Assembly: GCF_018991925.1 (NCBI RefSeq)
Contig: NW_024725489.1
Coordinates: 5,647,614-5,711,613, forward strand
Direction: 5' to 3'
Length of the DNA: 64,000 bases
DNA from: Homarus americanus
Lineage: Eukaryota; Arthropoda; Malacostraca; Decapoda; Nephropidae
The notes beneath the pieces were generated by a model that worked only from the letters and a program-made list of their open reading frames with translations, had not been told where the DNA came from and made no database searches. Made by a program: the position numbers and the translations under genes. The stretch's first letter is position 1, and every line of letters begins with the position of its first letter. This document shows, one piece after another, positions 11,346 through 34,205 of the stretch.

Positions 11346-11598
11346 TCTAATCTAACCTAACCTAACTTAACACAACACAACTCAGATTAAATTAAGTTTA
11401 CCAATTTTTTTTTCACTTTATGACACCAAATAGTAATAGAGAAGTGATTCACAGCCCGAATTACGCTTGTACGACCATCATTTGACTTCATTGCGGCTAC
11501 ATTTGGGTAATTCCTCGCTCCGTCGGTACATGCACGCGATCTATTAACTCAGATTAAAGTAAGTTTTCCAATTTTTTGTGACTTTCTGACACCAAATA

Positions 11599-12456
11599 CA
11601 GTGACCCCTCGTTTAACGAACGCCTCGGTTAACGAAATTTCGGTTAACGAACTGCCTTCCATAAGGATCTTCAATTCGGTTAATGAACAAAAATTCGGTT
11701 AACGAATTTCTTACGAACCGACCTCAACATGTTTTCGCTTGCACTGACCGGGCAACCAGCTTTAGTATCAGTCCGCCAATACATTAATCGGTTCTAGGGC
11801 TTAAATTCCTTACTATTTTAGTAAATATCAAGAAATTTATACTATTCAAAAATTTTAAAAGTTTAATATTTAATTTTTTAGTCATTTTAACAATTATTGA
11901 ACATAATTGAAGGTAAAGTGACTAGTTTAATGCGCGGCATCCAGCCTCTTAACACAGCAAACAGGAGTTAGTCTCTCTCTGTTTTCACTGGAGGTAACAT
12001 CTTGCTTGAGACTTTCTTCAACTAAACGCTGTTTTTCTAGTGTTTCCAAGCAAATTATTGGTCATTTTGAAATATATTTTACATATTGACAATATATAAT
12101 GCAGTGCAGTGTTGATTTAAAGAAAATAATCTTGAATTACACCAAGAGAGCTAAAATTTTATGGGTGAAATGGCGCCATGGGGTGACTTCTCTTCCACCC
12201 CAATGCCTTCTCTTCTTCCTTCTCCTCCACCCCATTCTAAATCCCATCATCATCATCATCATCATCCAGGAGCCTTCTACATACACACCTCAAAGTAAGT
12301 GAACTTTTCTACCATTTTTGTTGAATTTAGGAAATTTTCGGTGAGCTGGAACCAATTACCCAAAAACCCATTGAAACAATGGTTTCGGTTAACGAACTTT
12401 TCGGTTAACGAACGACCTTCTGGAACGGATTGGGTTCGTTAACCGAGGGGTCACTG
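11599..12456. mobile_element. Non-autonomous Tigger/pogo-type MITE, 858 bp
   Basis: The termini are inverted repeats: left CAGTGACCCCTCGTTTAACG and right the complement of CAGTGACCCCTCGGTTAACG, flanked by TA on both sides (11597-11598 and 12457-12458). Removing it restores an uninterrupted ACCAAATACTAGTCG, exactly the sequence in the neighbouring foldback units, so it inserted at TA. Subterminal GGTTAACGAA words recur near both ends. The 67-residue open frame at 12099-12302 does not resemble a transposase. The CAG start and TA duplication are typical of pogo/Tigger elements. Confidence 0.85.
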
Positions 12457-12566
12457 TACTAGTCGAGAAGTGATTAGCAGTCCGATTTATTCATGTAGGA
12501 CCATTATTTGACTTCATTGCGACTATATTTGGGTACATTTGGGTAATTAGTCGGACCGCTGGTCTG

Positions 12567-13335
12567 TTGGCTCTAGTGTTTGACTTTGAACCTAAATTTC
12601 ATAAATCAATCACTCAATTCTTCTTCAATATAAATACCCTGTACCTCACAAAGTGAGCAGGGCTTTGATGAAGTGAGAAAATATGGAGTTAAAACATATA
12701 AAACATAGTCATCTGGGTTAGGTTAGTGTTTGTAACACTGCCACAAGTTTCCATGGAGAGGTTTGACGTTTTTAACACTGCCACAAGCTACCAGCTACCG
12801 AGAACAGTGAAAGAAATGCTTTAGCTTTAAAAATTTATAGAAATAAGGGAAAATACTGTTTACATTTTTTAACCTCACATTTTACTTCAAAGCCCAGCCC
12901 ACTTTATTGGGTATTAATACTGAAGGAGGAGAAATGGGTCATAACTCAAAATTTAAAACTTTTGCACAAGAAATTATTATCACCAGTGTATATCTTCTAG
13001 TAAAACCGTGTCTTGTTGCGTCAAATAGAAAAGGCAGCCTACAGTAGGGACATTTGTTTCTATGACTACCTATTGGCTACCTCGTGTGACCTGAGATAGC
13101 TACTGTAGCTATATGGTACAGTATGTAATCATGGAAAAGACTTAATAATGCATATTTTTCATGCTTGTTATTTGTTTATTATTATAATATTTTTTGTCTC
13201 CACAGATAATTGTTAACAACTTGTGGAGGATGTTTATTGTCAGTAAGATGATGGAGTTCTCTGACTCCACCATCTTATTTACCTCATGGCCACCCACTAG
13301 AGGTGGCCATTTCGAGGGAAGGGGGCCAGTGGCCT
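12567..13335. other. Intergenic stretch, nothing recognised
   Basis: AT-rich. It has two copies of an AACACTGCCACAAG word (near 12733 and 12775). No coding signal was seen. Confidence 0.5.
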
Positions 13336-13344
13336 GTGTAGGAT

Positions 13345-13525
13345 CACTCCATTATTCTTGATAATTTTGTCAAGAGCTATTTTGAAGCCCTGTACTGTTG
13401 TTGATTCCACAGCTTGTGCTGGTAGACCGTCCTATAGGTATGCCAGCCTCTGTATGAAGAAGTATTTCCTGACTTGCCTTGAGATGTCTTTGTGTAGGCT
13501 TGATATGGGGTCACCACACAGTTAC
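13345..13525 (-). mobile_element. LINE fragment, ORF2 C-terminus
   Basis: The minus strand reads DISRQVRKYFFIQRLAYL, a stop, then DGLPAQAVES and FKIALDKIIKNNG. This is the pattern of the last 50-60 residues of many CR1/jockey-type LINE ORF2 proteins. The in-frame stop shows it is a relic. The plus-strand frame at 13358-13618 is its antisense. Confidence 0.55.
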
Positions 13526-14597
13526 TTAGAATTTATTAATGGAATCTCTTCTATGTTTGTTATAATGAGTAGAATACAAATATGGTTTGAGAGTGAGGAA
13601 AAACTTATGAGAACTTAGAAAAATAGTGTTTTAAGTTTCCATGAGACAACAGTGTGGTATGTTTGGTTTGAAAACAAAGTTTAATGTTTAAGTAGTAGAC
13701 AAAATGATAATTATATAATTATGAAGAATTATTAGTCTTGAATTATTAATACATTAATAAGGTTAATATTCTGTAGTGACCATGAACAGAACTTTAGCAA
13801 TATTGATTCTCCCATAAGGTGATAAAACAAAACAATCTAAGAATACAGTTCTTTGCCCTATAGTATTTTTGGTGGGAAATTTATAATTTTCATGTTATTT
13901 TCACATTTTTATTTCACAAGAAAGTACAGAACTACAAATTCACCGGTATATAATTTTTTTACTTCTAACTCAGGCATTCGGCAGAAGTGTCGATGTCATG
14001 TGATACTTGTGGGCATGCACTTAATTCTTACTTGGTCTCGTTGTCACATGAATTTGAATTAATGGGAAGATGGCTTCTGCCTGGGAAGGTTGTTCATTGG
14101 AAAACTAGAGGGTAATTCAACGAGTAGTTGAGAACAAAGCAACAGCTGGTGCCATCTATAGGTCTCCTGGTGTTCTCTTTGGTTCAGTGAAGTGTCGAAG
14201 GTGTAATTGTCTGTTCTCATCAAGATCCTCCTCCGTGTGTTATTTAAGGTCAGGTCAGGTAAGGTTAGGTTAGGTTTACACACTGGGGATGGGGTCCAGG
14301 GGGACAGTCTCTCCTGGTTTCTCTGGTTAGGTTAAGTTAGACATGTATACTGTACTGATATTTGAGTCATTTTTGTGTGTTTTTACCCCACCATGTTGGT
14401 AATTGAGGGAGGTTCATATCTCCAAAAGTACTCATTTTTGCTGTATATGAAGGCCATGTTCATGTGAAACAGTGAAAAACACTATAAAAACATTTATGAA
14501 AGTAACATCTGTGAATAGTCACTGCGGAATATTCACTAATAACAATGTTAATTGTGTTAAAAATTTCATTGTTAATTTTCAGTATTTTTTTTTTCAG
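13526..14597 (+). other. Upstream region of the HSPBAP1-like gene, probable intron end
   Basis: AT-rich and non-coding, with a short AGGTT/AGGTC run at 14249-14276. The last bases are a long pyrimidine tract ending in TTTTCAG at 14597, a good splice acceptor just before the ATG at 14603. A 5' untranslated exon is therefore likely upstream, but I could not place it. Confidence 0.45.
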
Positions 14598-14602
14598 GTT
14601 GC

Positions 14603-16123
14603 ATGGAATACTGTCAGTCTAAGAGATCAAGTGTCCCACACACTAAGGATAAAAGAATGGCTGAACCGTTATTCAAGCGAGTGTGTCAAGACCCTGGTAG
14701 ATGGCTTACAGACAACACTACGTACATAGATCCAAATGCTGTCAGAAACACAATTATTCATGGTTTATCTGAGCCTCTGGTGTTTAGAAGTTACCTCACA
14801 CCTAGGTATGAGGGCCAGAGTTCACCTCACTGGAAATGTATGCAGTGGGATCCTGCAGATTGGGGTAAACTGTTCAAAGAGACAGTACTTAAGTTTCGGA
14901 TAGGCACAAGAGTAAAGGAAAAGAACTTACTGTCTGCCCCACAGTGGGAGGCCTCATGCTCCACGGCCAATATGACATTTTCAGAATTTTTGCAGTGGTC
15001 GAGAGGGGAGAGGACTTGTTTAACTTCCTGTAAACAAAAAGTGAACTGTGATGATCATTGGGCTTACTTTGATTATTTTTATATGAAGGACTTGGATCTT
15101 GTTAACCAGATGAAAGGTGTTTTAGATTGGAGTTTATTTGGTTATTCTGATAGAGGAGTTAAAGATAGCACTCTGTGGATTGGCACACCAGGGGCCAATA
15201 CTCCTTGTCACATAGATACTTATGGGTGTAACCTTGTAGCTCAGGTAATTGGTAGAAAGAGATGGGTATTATTCCCTAAATCTCAGTCACAGTATCTGTC
15301 ACCCACACGCATCCCCTATGAGGAGTCGAGCATATATAGTGAAGTTGGTTTTCCTTGTCCTAGTTTGGTCTCCCATCCCAAGCTGCAGTTTAGTACTCCA
15401 TATGTGGTCACACTAGAACCAGGTGATGTATTGTTTGTACCGAGGCAGTGGTGGCACTTTGTAGAAAACCTGGACTTTGCAGTGAGTGTAAACACCTGGT
15501 TGGAGCTTCCTTCCGACTGTGAGGAACGGATTAAGGAGTCTCTTGTTATGTTCCAGGTTGCAAGTCTCTGTCAGGGAGTTCATTCTCTTGAACTTATTAG
15601 CTCAGTGTTTAACCCTAACATGATGGACGTTGCCACCATGACATCTTCTGAAGTTCTGAAAATCTTGGCCCACCGTGTGTTTCAGTCCTCGGATGGCAGA
15701 CACACTAGTGTGGCTGAAGGTGGTGACAAGAATGCAACACTGGGTGGAAAAACTTCAAAAGAAAGAGAGACAGCAAAACAGTTATTACTACCCAAAGATG
15801 GGAAGAGCACAGTGGACGAAGGAGTCTTTGATGTTATTGAGTGGAGAAATGATGAGTGGTGTGTAAATCACAATATTGAGAGAGTTGCCAGCATGTCATT
15901 CTCCAAATACATGCATCTGGTTGTGGGGTGTGATGAAGAGGAAAGTAAGATGTTGTGTGTAGACAAAGAAAAAGTACGTAACAAGACCAAAGGTGTTGAT
16001 ATTAGTGAAGATGATTCTGTCATTCAGTGTTCACAGCTTAAGCTCCTGGTGGATGCCTTCACTGATCAAAGAGTGATTGATATGTTAAAAACAGTTATAG
16101 ATGAAAAGTTAGAAATTAATTAA
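14603..16123 (+). CDS. HSPBAP1: HSPBAP1-like JmjC-domain protein
   Basis: This 506-residue frame matches the plan of HSPB1-associated protein 1 (about 490 residues in vertebrates), a JmjC-fold Fe(II)/2-oxoglutarate oxygenase family member whose substrate is not well defined. Visible motifs are HWAYFDY (about 152), STLWIG (189-194), the iron-binding HxD in TPCHIDTYGCN (His203, Asp205), GRKRWVLFP (217-225), PTRIPYEESS (234-243), and PGDVLFVPRQWWHFVE (273-288) with the third iron ligand His285. The iron triad is complete, so it could be catalytic. The C-terminal 60 residues include a segment (LKLLVDAFTDQRVIDML) resembling the end of the vertebrate protein, so both ends look present. Translation could start at 14603 or at the second Met, 14657. 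A splice acceptor lies at 14597, and the whole protein is in one exon. The next gene starts 810 bases downstream on the same strand. Confidence 0.9.
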   Translation: MEYCQSKRSSVPHTKDKRMAEPLFKRVCQDPGRWLTDNTTYIDPNAVRNTIIHGLSEPLVFRSYLTPRYEGQSSPHWKCMQWDPADWGKLFKETVLKFRIGTRVKEKNLLSAPQWEASCSTANMTFSEFLQWSRGERTCLTSCKQKVNCDDHWAYFDYFYMKDLDLVNQMKGVLDWSLFGYSDRGVKDSTLWIGTPGANTPCHIDTYGCNLVAQVIGRKRWVLFPKSQSQYLSPTRIPYEESSIYSEVGFPCPSLVSHPKLQFSTPYVVTLEPGDVLFVPRQWWHFVENLDFAVSVNTWLELPSDCEERIKESLVMFQVASLCQGVHSLELISSVFNPNMMDVATMTSSEVLKILAHRVFQSSDGRHTSVAEGGDKNATLGGKTSKERETAKQLLLPKDGKSTVDEGVFDVIEWRNDEWCVNHNIERVASMSFSKYMHLVVGCDEEESKMLCVDKEKVRNKTKGVDISEDDSVIQCSQLKLLVDAFTDQRVIDMLKTVIDEKLEIN

Positions 16124-16933
16124 AAGTTATCTTTTGTCCTTTTTTTATTAAGACAGCTGAGTCTTATGATGTAGGATGAGAGAGGATAATTATATATATT
16201 TTGTGAATTGTTATTATGTACCTACATTATATACAGTACAGTATATATATTGTAGTGTACTTAAATACTCTAGCTACAGTGTTTTAGTTTTGCCTGCGAT
16301 ATCACAAAAAGTGAGATGTTGGTTTAGCTTTTGCAACAGAAGTGTTGATGATGGCATTAGTAATACTGTATAGGTACTGTAATTAAGTTTCTCAACAAAT
16401 CACAGACAGTGTGTACATGTGGCCACACTTTTCAAGTTTACTGTTATTAATAGATTGTTTTGTTTCGAGAACTGTCATGATAATTATCCTCCACTCAGAG
16501 CTGGTGTTCGTTGCTTAAATCAGCTTAGTGTGTGTGTGTAAAATTCTTTAGAATGCTTGGTTGCTTTTACAGTAGTTGTCTTTGTAGGGTGTGGAAATTT
16601 TGACATTAAATTTATAGTCAGATCTTTGATAAACTTATGATTTTGTTACTGTTCTCACTTATCTTTTATCTTACAGGACAATGAATCTTATGTGTGAAGT
16701 ATAGTGAATACTGTACAAGGAAAGTTGTAACAAGATTGTCTGAATTGTGTTAAGTGAAGCTGATACTGACTGACTATCCTGAGAGAAAAAATTTAAAGGA
16801 AGCATACTGTACTGTACTAATTTTTGTTTGTAATTGATGATGGCAGAAGAGCTTTTATCACATTTTGTGTATCTTGGGAATAAAAGATAACATTTATTTC
16901 ATATTTTAATGCCTCCAGTTGTAAGACATAACC
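16124..16933 (+). other. 3' flank of the HSPBAP1-like gene and 5' UTR of the LRR gene
   Basis: No coding region. An ATTAAA overlaps the HSPBAP1 stop and a canonical AATAAA lies at 16879-16884. A polypyrimidine tract ending in CTTACAG at 16676 may be the acceptor of a 5' untranslated exon (from 16677) of the LRR gene. If the AATAAA at 16879 ends the HSPBAP1 transcript, the two transcription units nearly touch. Confidence 0.4.
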
Positions 16934-27246
<10,313 letters not shown>

Positions 27247-27543
27247 CTGATCGAATACTGTCGCTGGCTGACAAGTGTATAATGGTGTAAGTGCAATGCT
27301 TGCTCACACTTTCATATTGGTTTTATAAATTTTTCATAGTTGCCTGTAGAGGAGATATTATAAGGCTTCATCCATCTTCATAAGAAATGTAAAGTGAATT
27401 AGTGTTTGTGTTTTATGCATTTTTTTTTATTTATACTGCAGTAAATCAGCTTGCTGCTCGGAGGCAAGCAGTCAACATGGAGTCATCCCATAAAATAAGT
27501 TTTTCCTCATTTGCTGAATTGTCCATCAAAACAAAGAAAAAGT

Positions 27544-27549
27544 AATAAA
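27544..27549 (+). terminator. Candidate polyadenylation signal of the LRR gene
   Basis: AATAAA about 300 bases after the LRR stop codon, in an A/T-rich stretch, with no nearer canonical signal noticed. Confidence 0.4.
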
Positions 27550-28962
27550 AAGCTTTTTTGATAAAACAATTTTTGATGAGAACCTTAGAAAGTCTCAGTT
27601 ATGATTAGAGTTGCTGAGTCATCTTAAGTAGATGTAGAACACAATGCATTTTTAAATTACCAGTAGCTGCAAGATACATCATGTACTGTATGTTGAATGT
27701 GATTTTATTATAATCTACTGATGCTGTGAAATTATGGCCTCTGCTTGACACAGATATCCAATTATTGTGACTTACTGTTATACTGTACTGTACGTGGTGA
27801 AGGGCCGCAGCAGTAGGCTGGTCGGTGTCCTCGGTGTCCGTCTTGCTGATGATGTACGTCAGCTGCATAATACCTGTATAAGGATAGCAGGAGCTGCAAT
27901 ACAGCATTTCACACTTTGAATACATCATCACTATCAACACCCTAGAACTGCTCTTTCTTGAAGGGTTGAAAGGTCAGGTCACAACTTTGAAAAAGTACCG
28001 CCTGCCATGAGTTGGCACCTCACTCAAGTGCAGAATAGTTCTTGATGTATCCAAGACAATGAAATACAGTAATGGCTCTTGCATGCTTGTGACACTCAAG
28101 CACTGATACAGCTTATGTAACTCACAAGTCCTCAGAGGGAGTCTTAACAAAATCATCACATTCAATAGATATGTTTACTTAATTAAATCTAGTTTAATGT
28201 CAAAGATTGCTGTTGTATTTATTTACATGTCAAGCGAGGGGACACCCATGGGAGGTGTGGCAGCATATGTGTGCTCTCTCCCAGAGTTATACAATATGTT
28301 AAAAAAACAGTGTGATGATCAATTGTAGATAGCATCTTAAACTATTGTTATCTTGTGATGTTAGTTGAAACATCATACTTTTGCATTTAATGACAAAGTC
28401 TACCTACATTGTGTGTTCATACATGTATGCACTATTTTTTCTTTTTGTTATTTTTCTTGAATATTGTACAAGCTTTTTCTTGCTATGATACAGGTTAGCT
28501 AGACAGGTGCTGACTTCCTGGCTCATAGCATTTAGCAGCTAGTGAGTCTCCTCAGCCCCTTAGTGTGATGGTAGTCCACCAAAAAGACTTAGTGCATCGG
28601 GTCTAGTTTACAGGAAAGGAACCATATTATTTGCACAGTTACACAAGGTAAAGCACTTATTTTACATCATTTATATACAGACTTCCTTCTTACAGATGAA
28701 TACAAGGATGACAAGATGTCCCTAAACTGTAGGGCAGTGTTGAACTACCCACTTGTGACTTGTTCCTTAAAGGGATCTACACCATTGTAACAATGTGGGT
28801 AATGTGTTGGCAACTTTATTTTTAAATTACTCGCAATATTTGCAACATTAGTGTTAGGAACAGTGTTTCCAACAGAAACATGTTGATGACAGTATTACCA
28901 ACATTGTTGCTTTGGTTTAGATCCACCTTAACAGAAAAGTGTGTCAGGTTGGTTACTCTAAA
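27550..28962. other. Intergenic stretch, nothing recognised
   Basis: Ordinary AT-rich sequence. Short open frames on the minus strand (27605-27940 and 27974-28165) have no domain-like features. Confidence 0.5.
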
Positions 28963-29007
28963 ACACACACACACACACACAGACACATACACACGGACAC
29001 ATACACA

Positions 29008-29074
<67 letters not shown>

Positions 29075-29316
29075 ACACGGACACATACACACTCACACAC
29101 ACACACACACGGACACACACACGACACACACACACCACGGACACATACACACGACACACACACACTCACACACACACACACACACACGGACACACACACG
29201 GACACACACACACACACACGGACACACACACGACACATACACACGCACACACACACACATGAACACACACACACACACACACACGGACACACACACGGAC
29301 ACACACACACACATGG

Positions 29317-29347
<31 letters not shown>

Positions 29348-29388
29348 CACACACACACACACATGGACACACACATGCACACACACAT

Positions 29389-29427
<39 letters not shown>

Positions 29428-29626
29428 CACACACACACGACACACACACACACACACACACGGACACACACACGACACACACACACACACACACGGACAC
29501 ACACACACACACACGGACACACACACACACACATGGACACACACACACACACACACACGGACACACACACGGACACACACACACACACATGGACACACAC
29601 ATGCACACACACACACACACACACAT

Positions 29627-29661
<35 letters not shown>

Positions 29662-29701
29662 CACACATGGACACACACACACACGCACACACACACACAC
29701 A
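28963..29701. repeat. Long interrupted (CA)n array
   Basis: About 740 bases of CA repeats punctuated by CACGGACACA, CATGGACACA and ACACGACACA interruptions, which themselves recur in blocks. Open frames on both strands (Thr-His or Cys-Val) are artefacts of the repeat. Confidence 0.97.
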
Positions 29702-32700
29702 GTCATCATTGTCACTGTTTTACAGCCATTTTCCACACATGCTCTAGTTAGCCAGATCACCGGGTGACATGTTGTCCTGGCTGCCCTCGGGCAAACTGGA
29801 AGCAAGTTTTATGGCTGGATGTCCTTTCTATCACCAACCCACTTTTACAGTGGCAATTGGGCATTATGTGTAGGGTTTCCAAGCACCCCCTTAGCTAGCA
29901 AGGCAGTGTCGCTAATTGATAAAATATATCACTGGAATAATTCTGGTTCTGCTTGAAGTCTGGACCTTACAAGCCAGTTTGCACGTGTGTGTGTTTGTAT
30001 GTACAGTATGTGTGTCAGTGTTTGCTCACTGCGATGGTTAATTTCACGTGGGAAGGTTGTCTTGCAGTAACAACCTTGTGGGTGAGTCTTCATAAGAAAG
30101 AAAGTTCTTGACAGAATTTATTGAACTTTGTAAAGAAAATTTACGCTTATGGAAAATTAAGAGTAAAGAACACCGCACTCTGAGAAAAACATTAATCAGC
30201 GGCGTCTGACCTTCTGGTGGTAAAAATTAAGTAAAATGATGCCACAATAAACAGAGAGACAGTTAACTTAAAGTAAATTTTATAATATTTTTTTTTTGTA
30301 AAAATATTCATGTTGGTGGTGACAGTTTTTCATGAGGGGTTATTGTTCTTTTCATGCATGTACTGTATCTTGTTTTTTTGTCACTGGAGTAACCAGTGAC
30401 ACAAACTGAAGATATGGAACTACAGTACAGATACAGTATATCCATCCACAGAGAGTCACACCAGTCTTCCAGCTCTAGTCGTAGCTCACTCATGAGGGCA
30501 GAACTGTATGTGTAAATTGATCTCTGCTGAGAAGTAAATTCTTTATCCATTTGTTTCATAATATCTCTTTCCTAAACAAAGGCACAACACACAGCCCAAC
30601 AGATTGAGTTCATCGTCACTGAGTGGAGATGCAATGTCTTGTTCCTGATGAATCCACAATGGTTCTGTACTGAGCCAGAAAATCAGCCAGACTGAACAGT
30701 GTGTATGAAAGTTCAATTTATGCAAACTGGAATTCCACAGTCTGACTTACAGGTCAAACCGAGCGTGTGCGGGGCTAACGTGTCTACTAGTACTTGTTGC
30801 ACTCTTCAGAATTATGTGTTCAATGCGTCACAAACTTTGGTTCATAAACCAGATGTTCTGTAATTTTGTGATTGAGAAAAAATATATTTTTGGCCTCAGT
30901 TTACTTCAGATACAATACAATATTGTAAAAAAAATAGGACGGGATTACAGAATATTGAAAAGGGCCTAAAAGGTGTTTATTATGATACAGTATTATGGAA
31001 TTATCACAAGCAAAACTGTTGTGATGCTCAAGGAGAGTTTCTTTGCTTTATTTCAAAGATTACCTGCCATAAAATATTAATTTGGTTTATTTTCAACACT
31101 TTTATTCATATTACTGTATTTAGAAGGTAATATATAATATAATTTCTTGAGTAATAATGATTCACAAATACTGTACAGTACTGTAGTTTTAAAAGCTACA
31201 AATACATTAGTACTTCTGATGGAGCTGGAGCTGAACCTCTGAAAGTTTCATGCAGTCAAATTTTTATTTACAAAACTGTACTGTTTATATTAGTGGTCAC
31301 CACTGCACACAGATGTGAATCCAAGTAGAAAATTTGCTGTAAGCAGAATTTGACTTGTTATCCTGGTGTTGTTTATGTTTGTATTGATCCATTGTATTAT
31401 ACAGTGGCTGAGATGTTCTTTATATCTACAGTACTCTGTAGATTCAGGAAGCCTTCTGATGTTTGTAAAGAATTCTGCATAAGTAGCATTTGTTTATTGG
31501 AGGAGCAACAGAGAGGTGTACAGTACAGTATGTTGACAGATCACTTGATGTACCGTACTGACTTACTTTACAGACTGTGGCAGTAACTTTCCTCAGGTGG
31601 GACCATTTGATAAAATATTAAGGGAAAAGATTACAGTGAATGCTTAGTTCAGATTGAAAACAGTGGTTGTACACGTTAGTCGTGTGAGAGGATCCTGGGA
31701 ACACTCAGCCAAGATTAAAACTGATTGTACAGGTCAGGTCAGTGCCAGTTGTTTTGTTATGTTATGCCAAGTTTTATATAATGTTCACCTTTCTTACAGG
31801 ATTAAAAGATCATCTGCAATTAACCCCCCAGCTTTGCTTCACCTTAAGATTAAACGCCTTAGTTTAAAGCTAATGTAACCCAACCCCCCCCAAGTAGTGA
31901 TGTTTAATCATCAGTTGAAATAAGCTGTGGGCTAATCTTCGGGTGATCCCGGCATCATCTTATAGAACATGCGAGTGGGTGACCATCTCCACAGCTCACC
32001 TGTCACAGACTGTCGCCTCATTGTGTCAAGGTAACGGGCGAACTCAGTGTCAACATTTATGAGGGGAAGAAGCATTTAGATATAGCATTAAAGGTAACCA
32101 AAAATGAACAATAGCAAAGTTGGAAGGAAAATTTAGCATTTGATTATGTAGTGGCAGACCAACCAGTGGTGCTATAGTGTCCACTTGGCCAGAGAAAAGA
32201 TCCATTATCAGCTGAAGTGTAACTCTCTGTTTCCTTCATAGTAGGACTTTACATCTATAGAAGCACATCTGTAATCGCACATTCATAGTTACCACATCTA
32301 TAGAAGCACCTCTGTATTACTACTCTATATTACACATGCAAAAGACTGTCATTGTCCTTACCAAAGACTCAGATCTACTTCTACTTTTTTGTGCAACTTT
32401 CTAATGAGTAGATATGAATATTGAGTTTAAATAAATAAAATTGTGTTAAAAATGGTCTATTTGTATATTTATTTGTTTGATGGTAAGAATTTCTACTTTT
32501 ATCATGCAGTTATGTGATTTACATCATGTTAAAACAGTATTTTAATCAACTCTCTTCAACTCTTCCATTTGTATGAGAGACCACACTCAAGGTGAAACAA
32601 ATTCACTTGGAAGGCAGGGTGAAGCTTGTAGTCATTCTTTACAGTCTTCAGTCATTGCCTTTATGTGTATCCAACAGAAAACAAGGGTGACCAAGACTTG

Positions 32701-34029
32701 TTAGAAAAAAGGGACCTTTCCTGTCTGTCAGTCAGTCAGGAAAACCATTCATATGCCCTGTGGTTGACTAATGCAGCTGAGGATAAGTAAAACAGCATAA
32801 CTGTATTTCTGGTTAATGTTGAATGTGGAGTGATTCTCTTCTGTGCTCAAAGGTGCTTAAACAAGGAAGCTTTAGTTAAGAGTGCACAGTGAAGAGTTCT
32901 ATGCATTACGTGTTCACCATAATAAAAGCATTTTCAGGCAGCCTTTAATGTAAATATTTGTATTATCCATATCCAACACAAATCAAAAAAATATATAGGC
33001 TTTATGAGATATTCCAATTTGATAATTAAATTCGACTACAGAAGCAGAAATAGGTGATTTATATGAGTACAATATTGCATTTTAAGCTTTACAGCGAGCT
33101 AAATTGTTGGTTCTTTTGGGGTTGATGTACAGTAGTATTTGATTTTAGGTGATGCAAAATTAACTGCAGTACAGTACTGTGGAATGTGTCATTAAAAGAA
33201 TTGAGTGACAGTTTAAGTGGATGTTATTGTGTTTTTAGGGAAATACCAAGTAAAGTGAGAACAATTGTTGTGATTATGTTGAATACTCAGAGCTATCATG
33301 ATTACCTATATGTTTTGTCCCCCCCACCATACGAGTAGATTTGGTGGGGCATGTAGGTTAACCCCTTTTTGTTAGTGTGTCTGTACAAATTATCAATAAT
33401 TTTCATTTTTAATTTAAGAAAAGATCTGAGAATTTAAAAGTGATTTGGTTTAAAGTTTCACTTGATAATTTTTACTATTTTTTACGAGTACAGTACTGTA
33501 CTGTATACAACCATTGTTTCTGTGGCGGGAGCAAACATCCCCATTATTTTCTTATTTTATCTTGTGTTCTTTTGTTCTGTACTAAACTTGGTAAAAACTT
33601 ATACTGTATGTGTACAAGTTTAATTTATTTGTGTGTTTTTCTGATGATTCCTCAGCCAAAAGTTCCAAATATCCACCTTCACATTTGGACACTACATATA
33701 GATGCCTCATGCTTTACTCAGTACAGCTCGTGAGTTGTACTAAAATAATACAATTGTGGTTGAGTCGTCTCTGATACTCATGTTTATGGTCTTCAACTCT
33801 GCTCCTTTACAGTTTTTGTGGAGAAATGTTACCTTGTACAAGAAACAGTGAGTGTAAAAGCTGATGTATGTACAACTATGAATTTGTTTTGATTAATTTT
33901 TGTGATAATACAATTCAGTCACTGAAAGTAAATGTAACTTTTTTATTATAAATATGGATATCTGAACAAATGTAGTGCTTATTGCCCTTACTGTGTTGAC
34001 CTTTTGAGAGTGACTGATTCCTAACTACT
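29702..34029. other. 4.3 kb without recognised genes
   Basis: AT-rich, with frequent TACTGTA and ACAGTACAG words. A single unit resembling the 30-bp minisatellite at 7.1-7.5 kb lies at about 31916-31951. None of the short open frames (60-97 residues) looks like a protein, and no RNA gene was seen. Confidence 0.45.
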
Positions 34030-34032
34030 GTA

Positions 34033-34172
34033 CAGTGTCTCAGAAAAAACACAGCCTTACAGATTTTTGTAGATATCATGACTGTGAATGCTTGTATTAT
34101 AATAGCAATAATGTCCTCACTTGTGGGAGACCTTGTACATCAACAAGTGAGGACTTTTTCAATAAACTGTTA

Positions 34173-34205
<33 letters not shown>

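Larger units (their letters stand above)
10705..12558. mobile_element. Foldback DNA transposon with 8-bp target-site duplication, carrying a nested MITE
   Basis: The ends are inverted copies beginning (G)GGTCCGACTAATTAC on the left and its complement on the right, flanked by the identical 8-mer CTGGTCTG at 10697-10704 and 12559-12566. The left arm holds three direct copies of a 176-186 bp unit (from about 10715, 10901 and 11077) plus a partial fourth. The right arm holds inverted copies (about 11380-11530, and 11510-11598 continued at 12457). There is no transposase. An 8-bp duplication fits hAT-like or P-like elements, but the termini lack the hAT CAGGG. Without the nested MITE (11599-12456) the element is about 1.0 kb. 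Confidence 0.8.

Noticed and set aside
28822..29805. Cys/Val-rich and Thr/His-rich frames of up to 327 residues
   Set aside because: They are translations of an interrupted (CA)n array on both strands.
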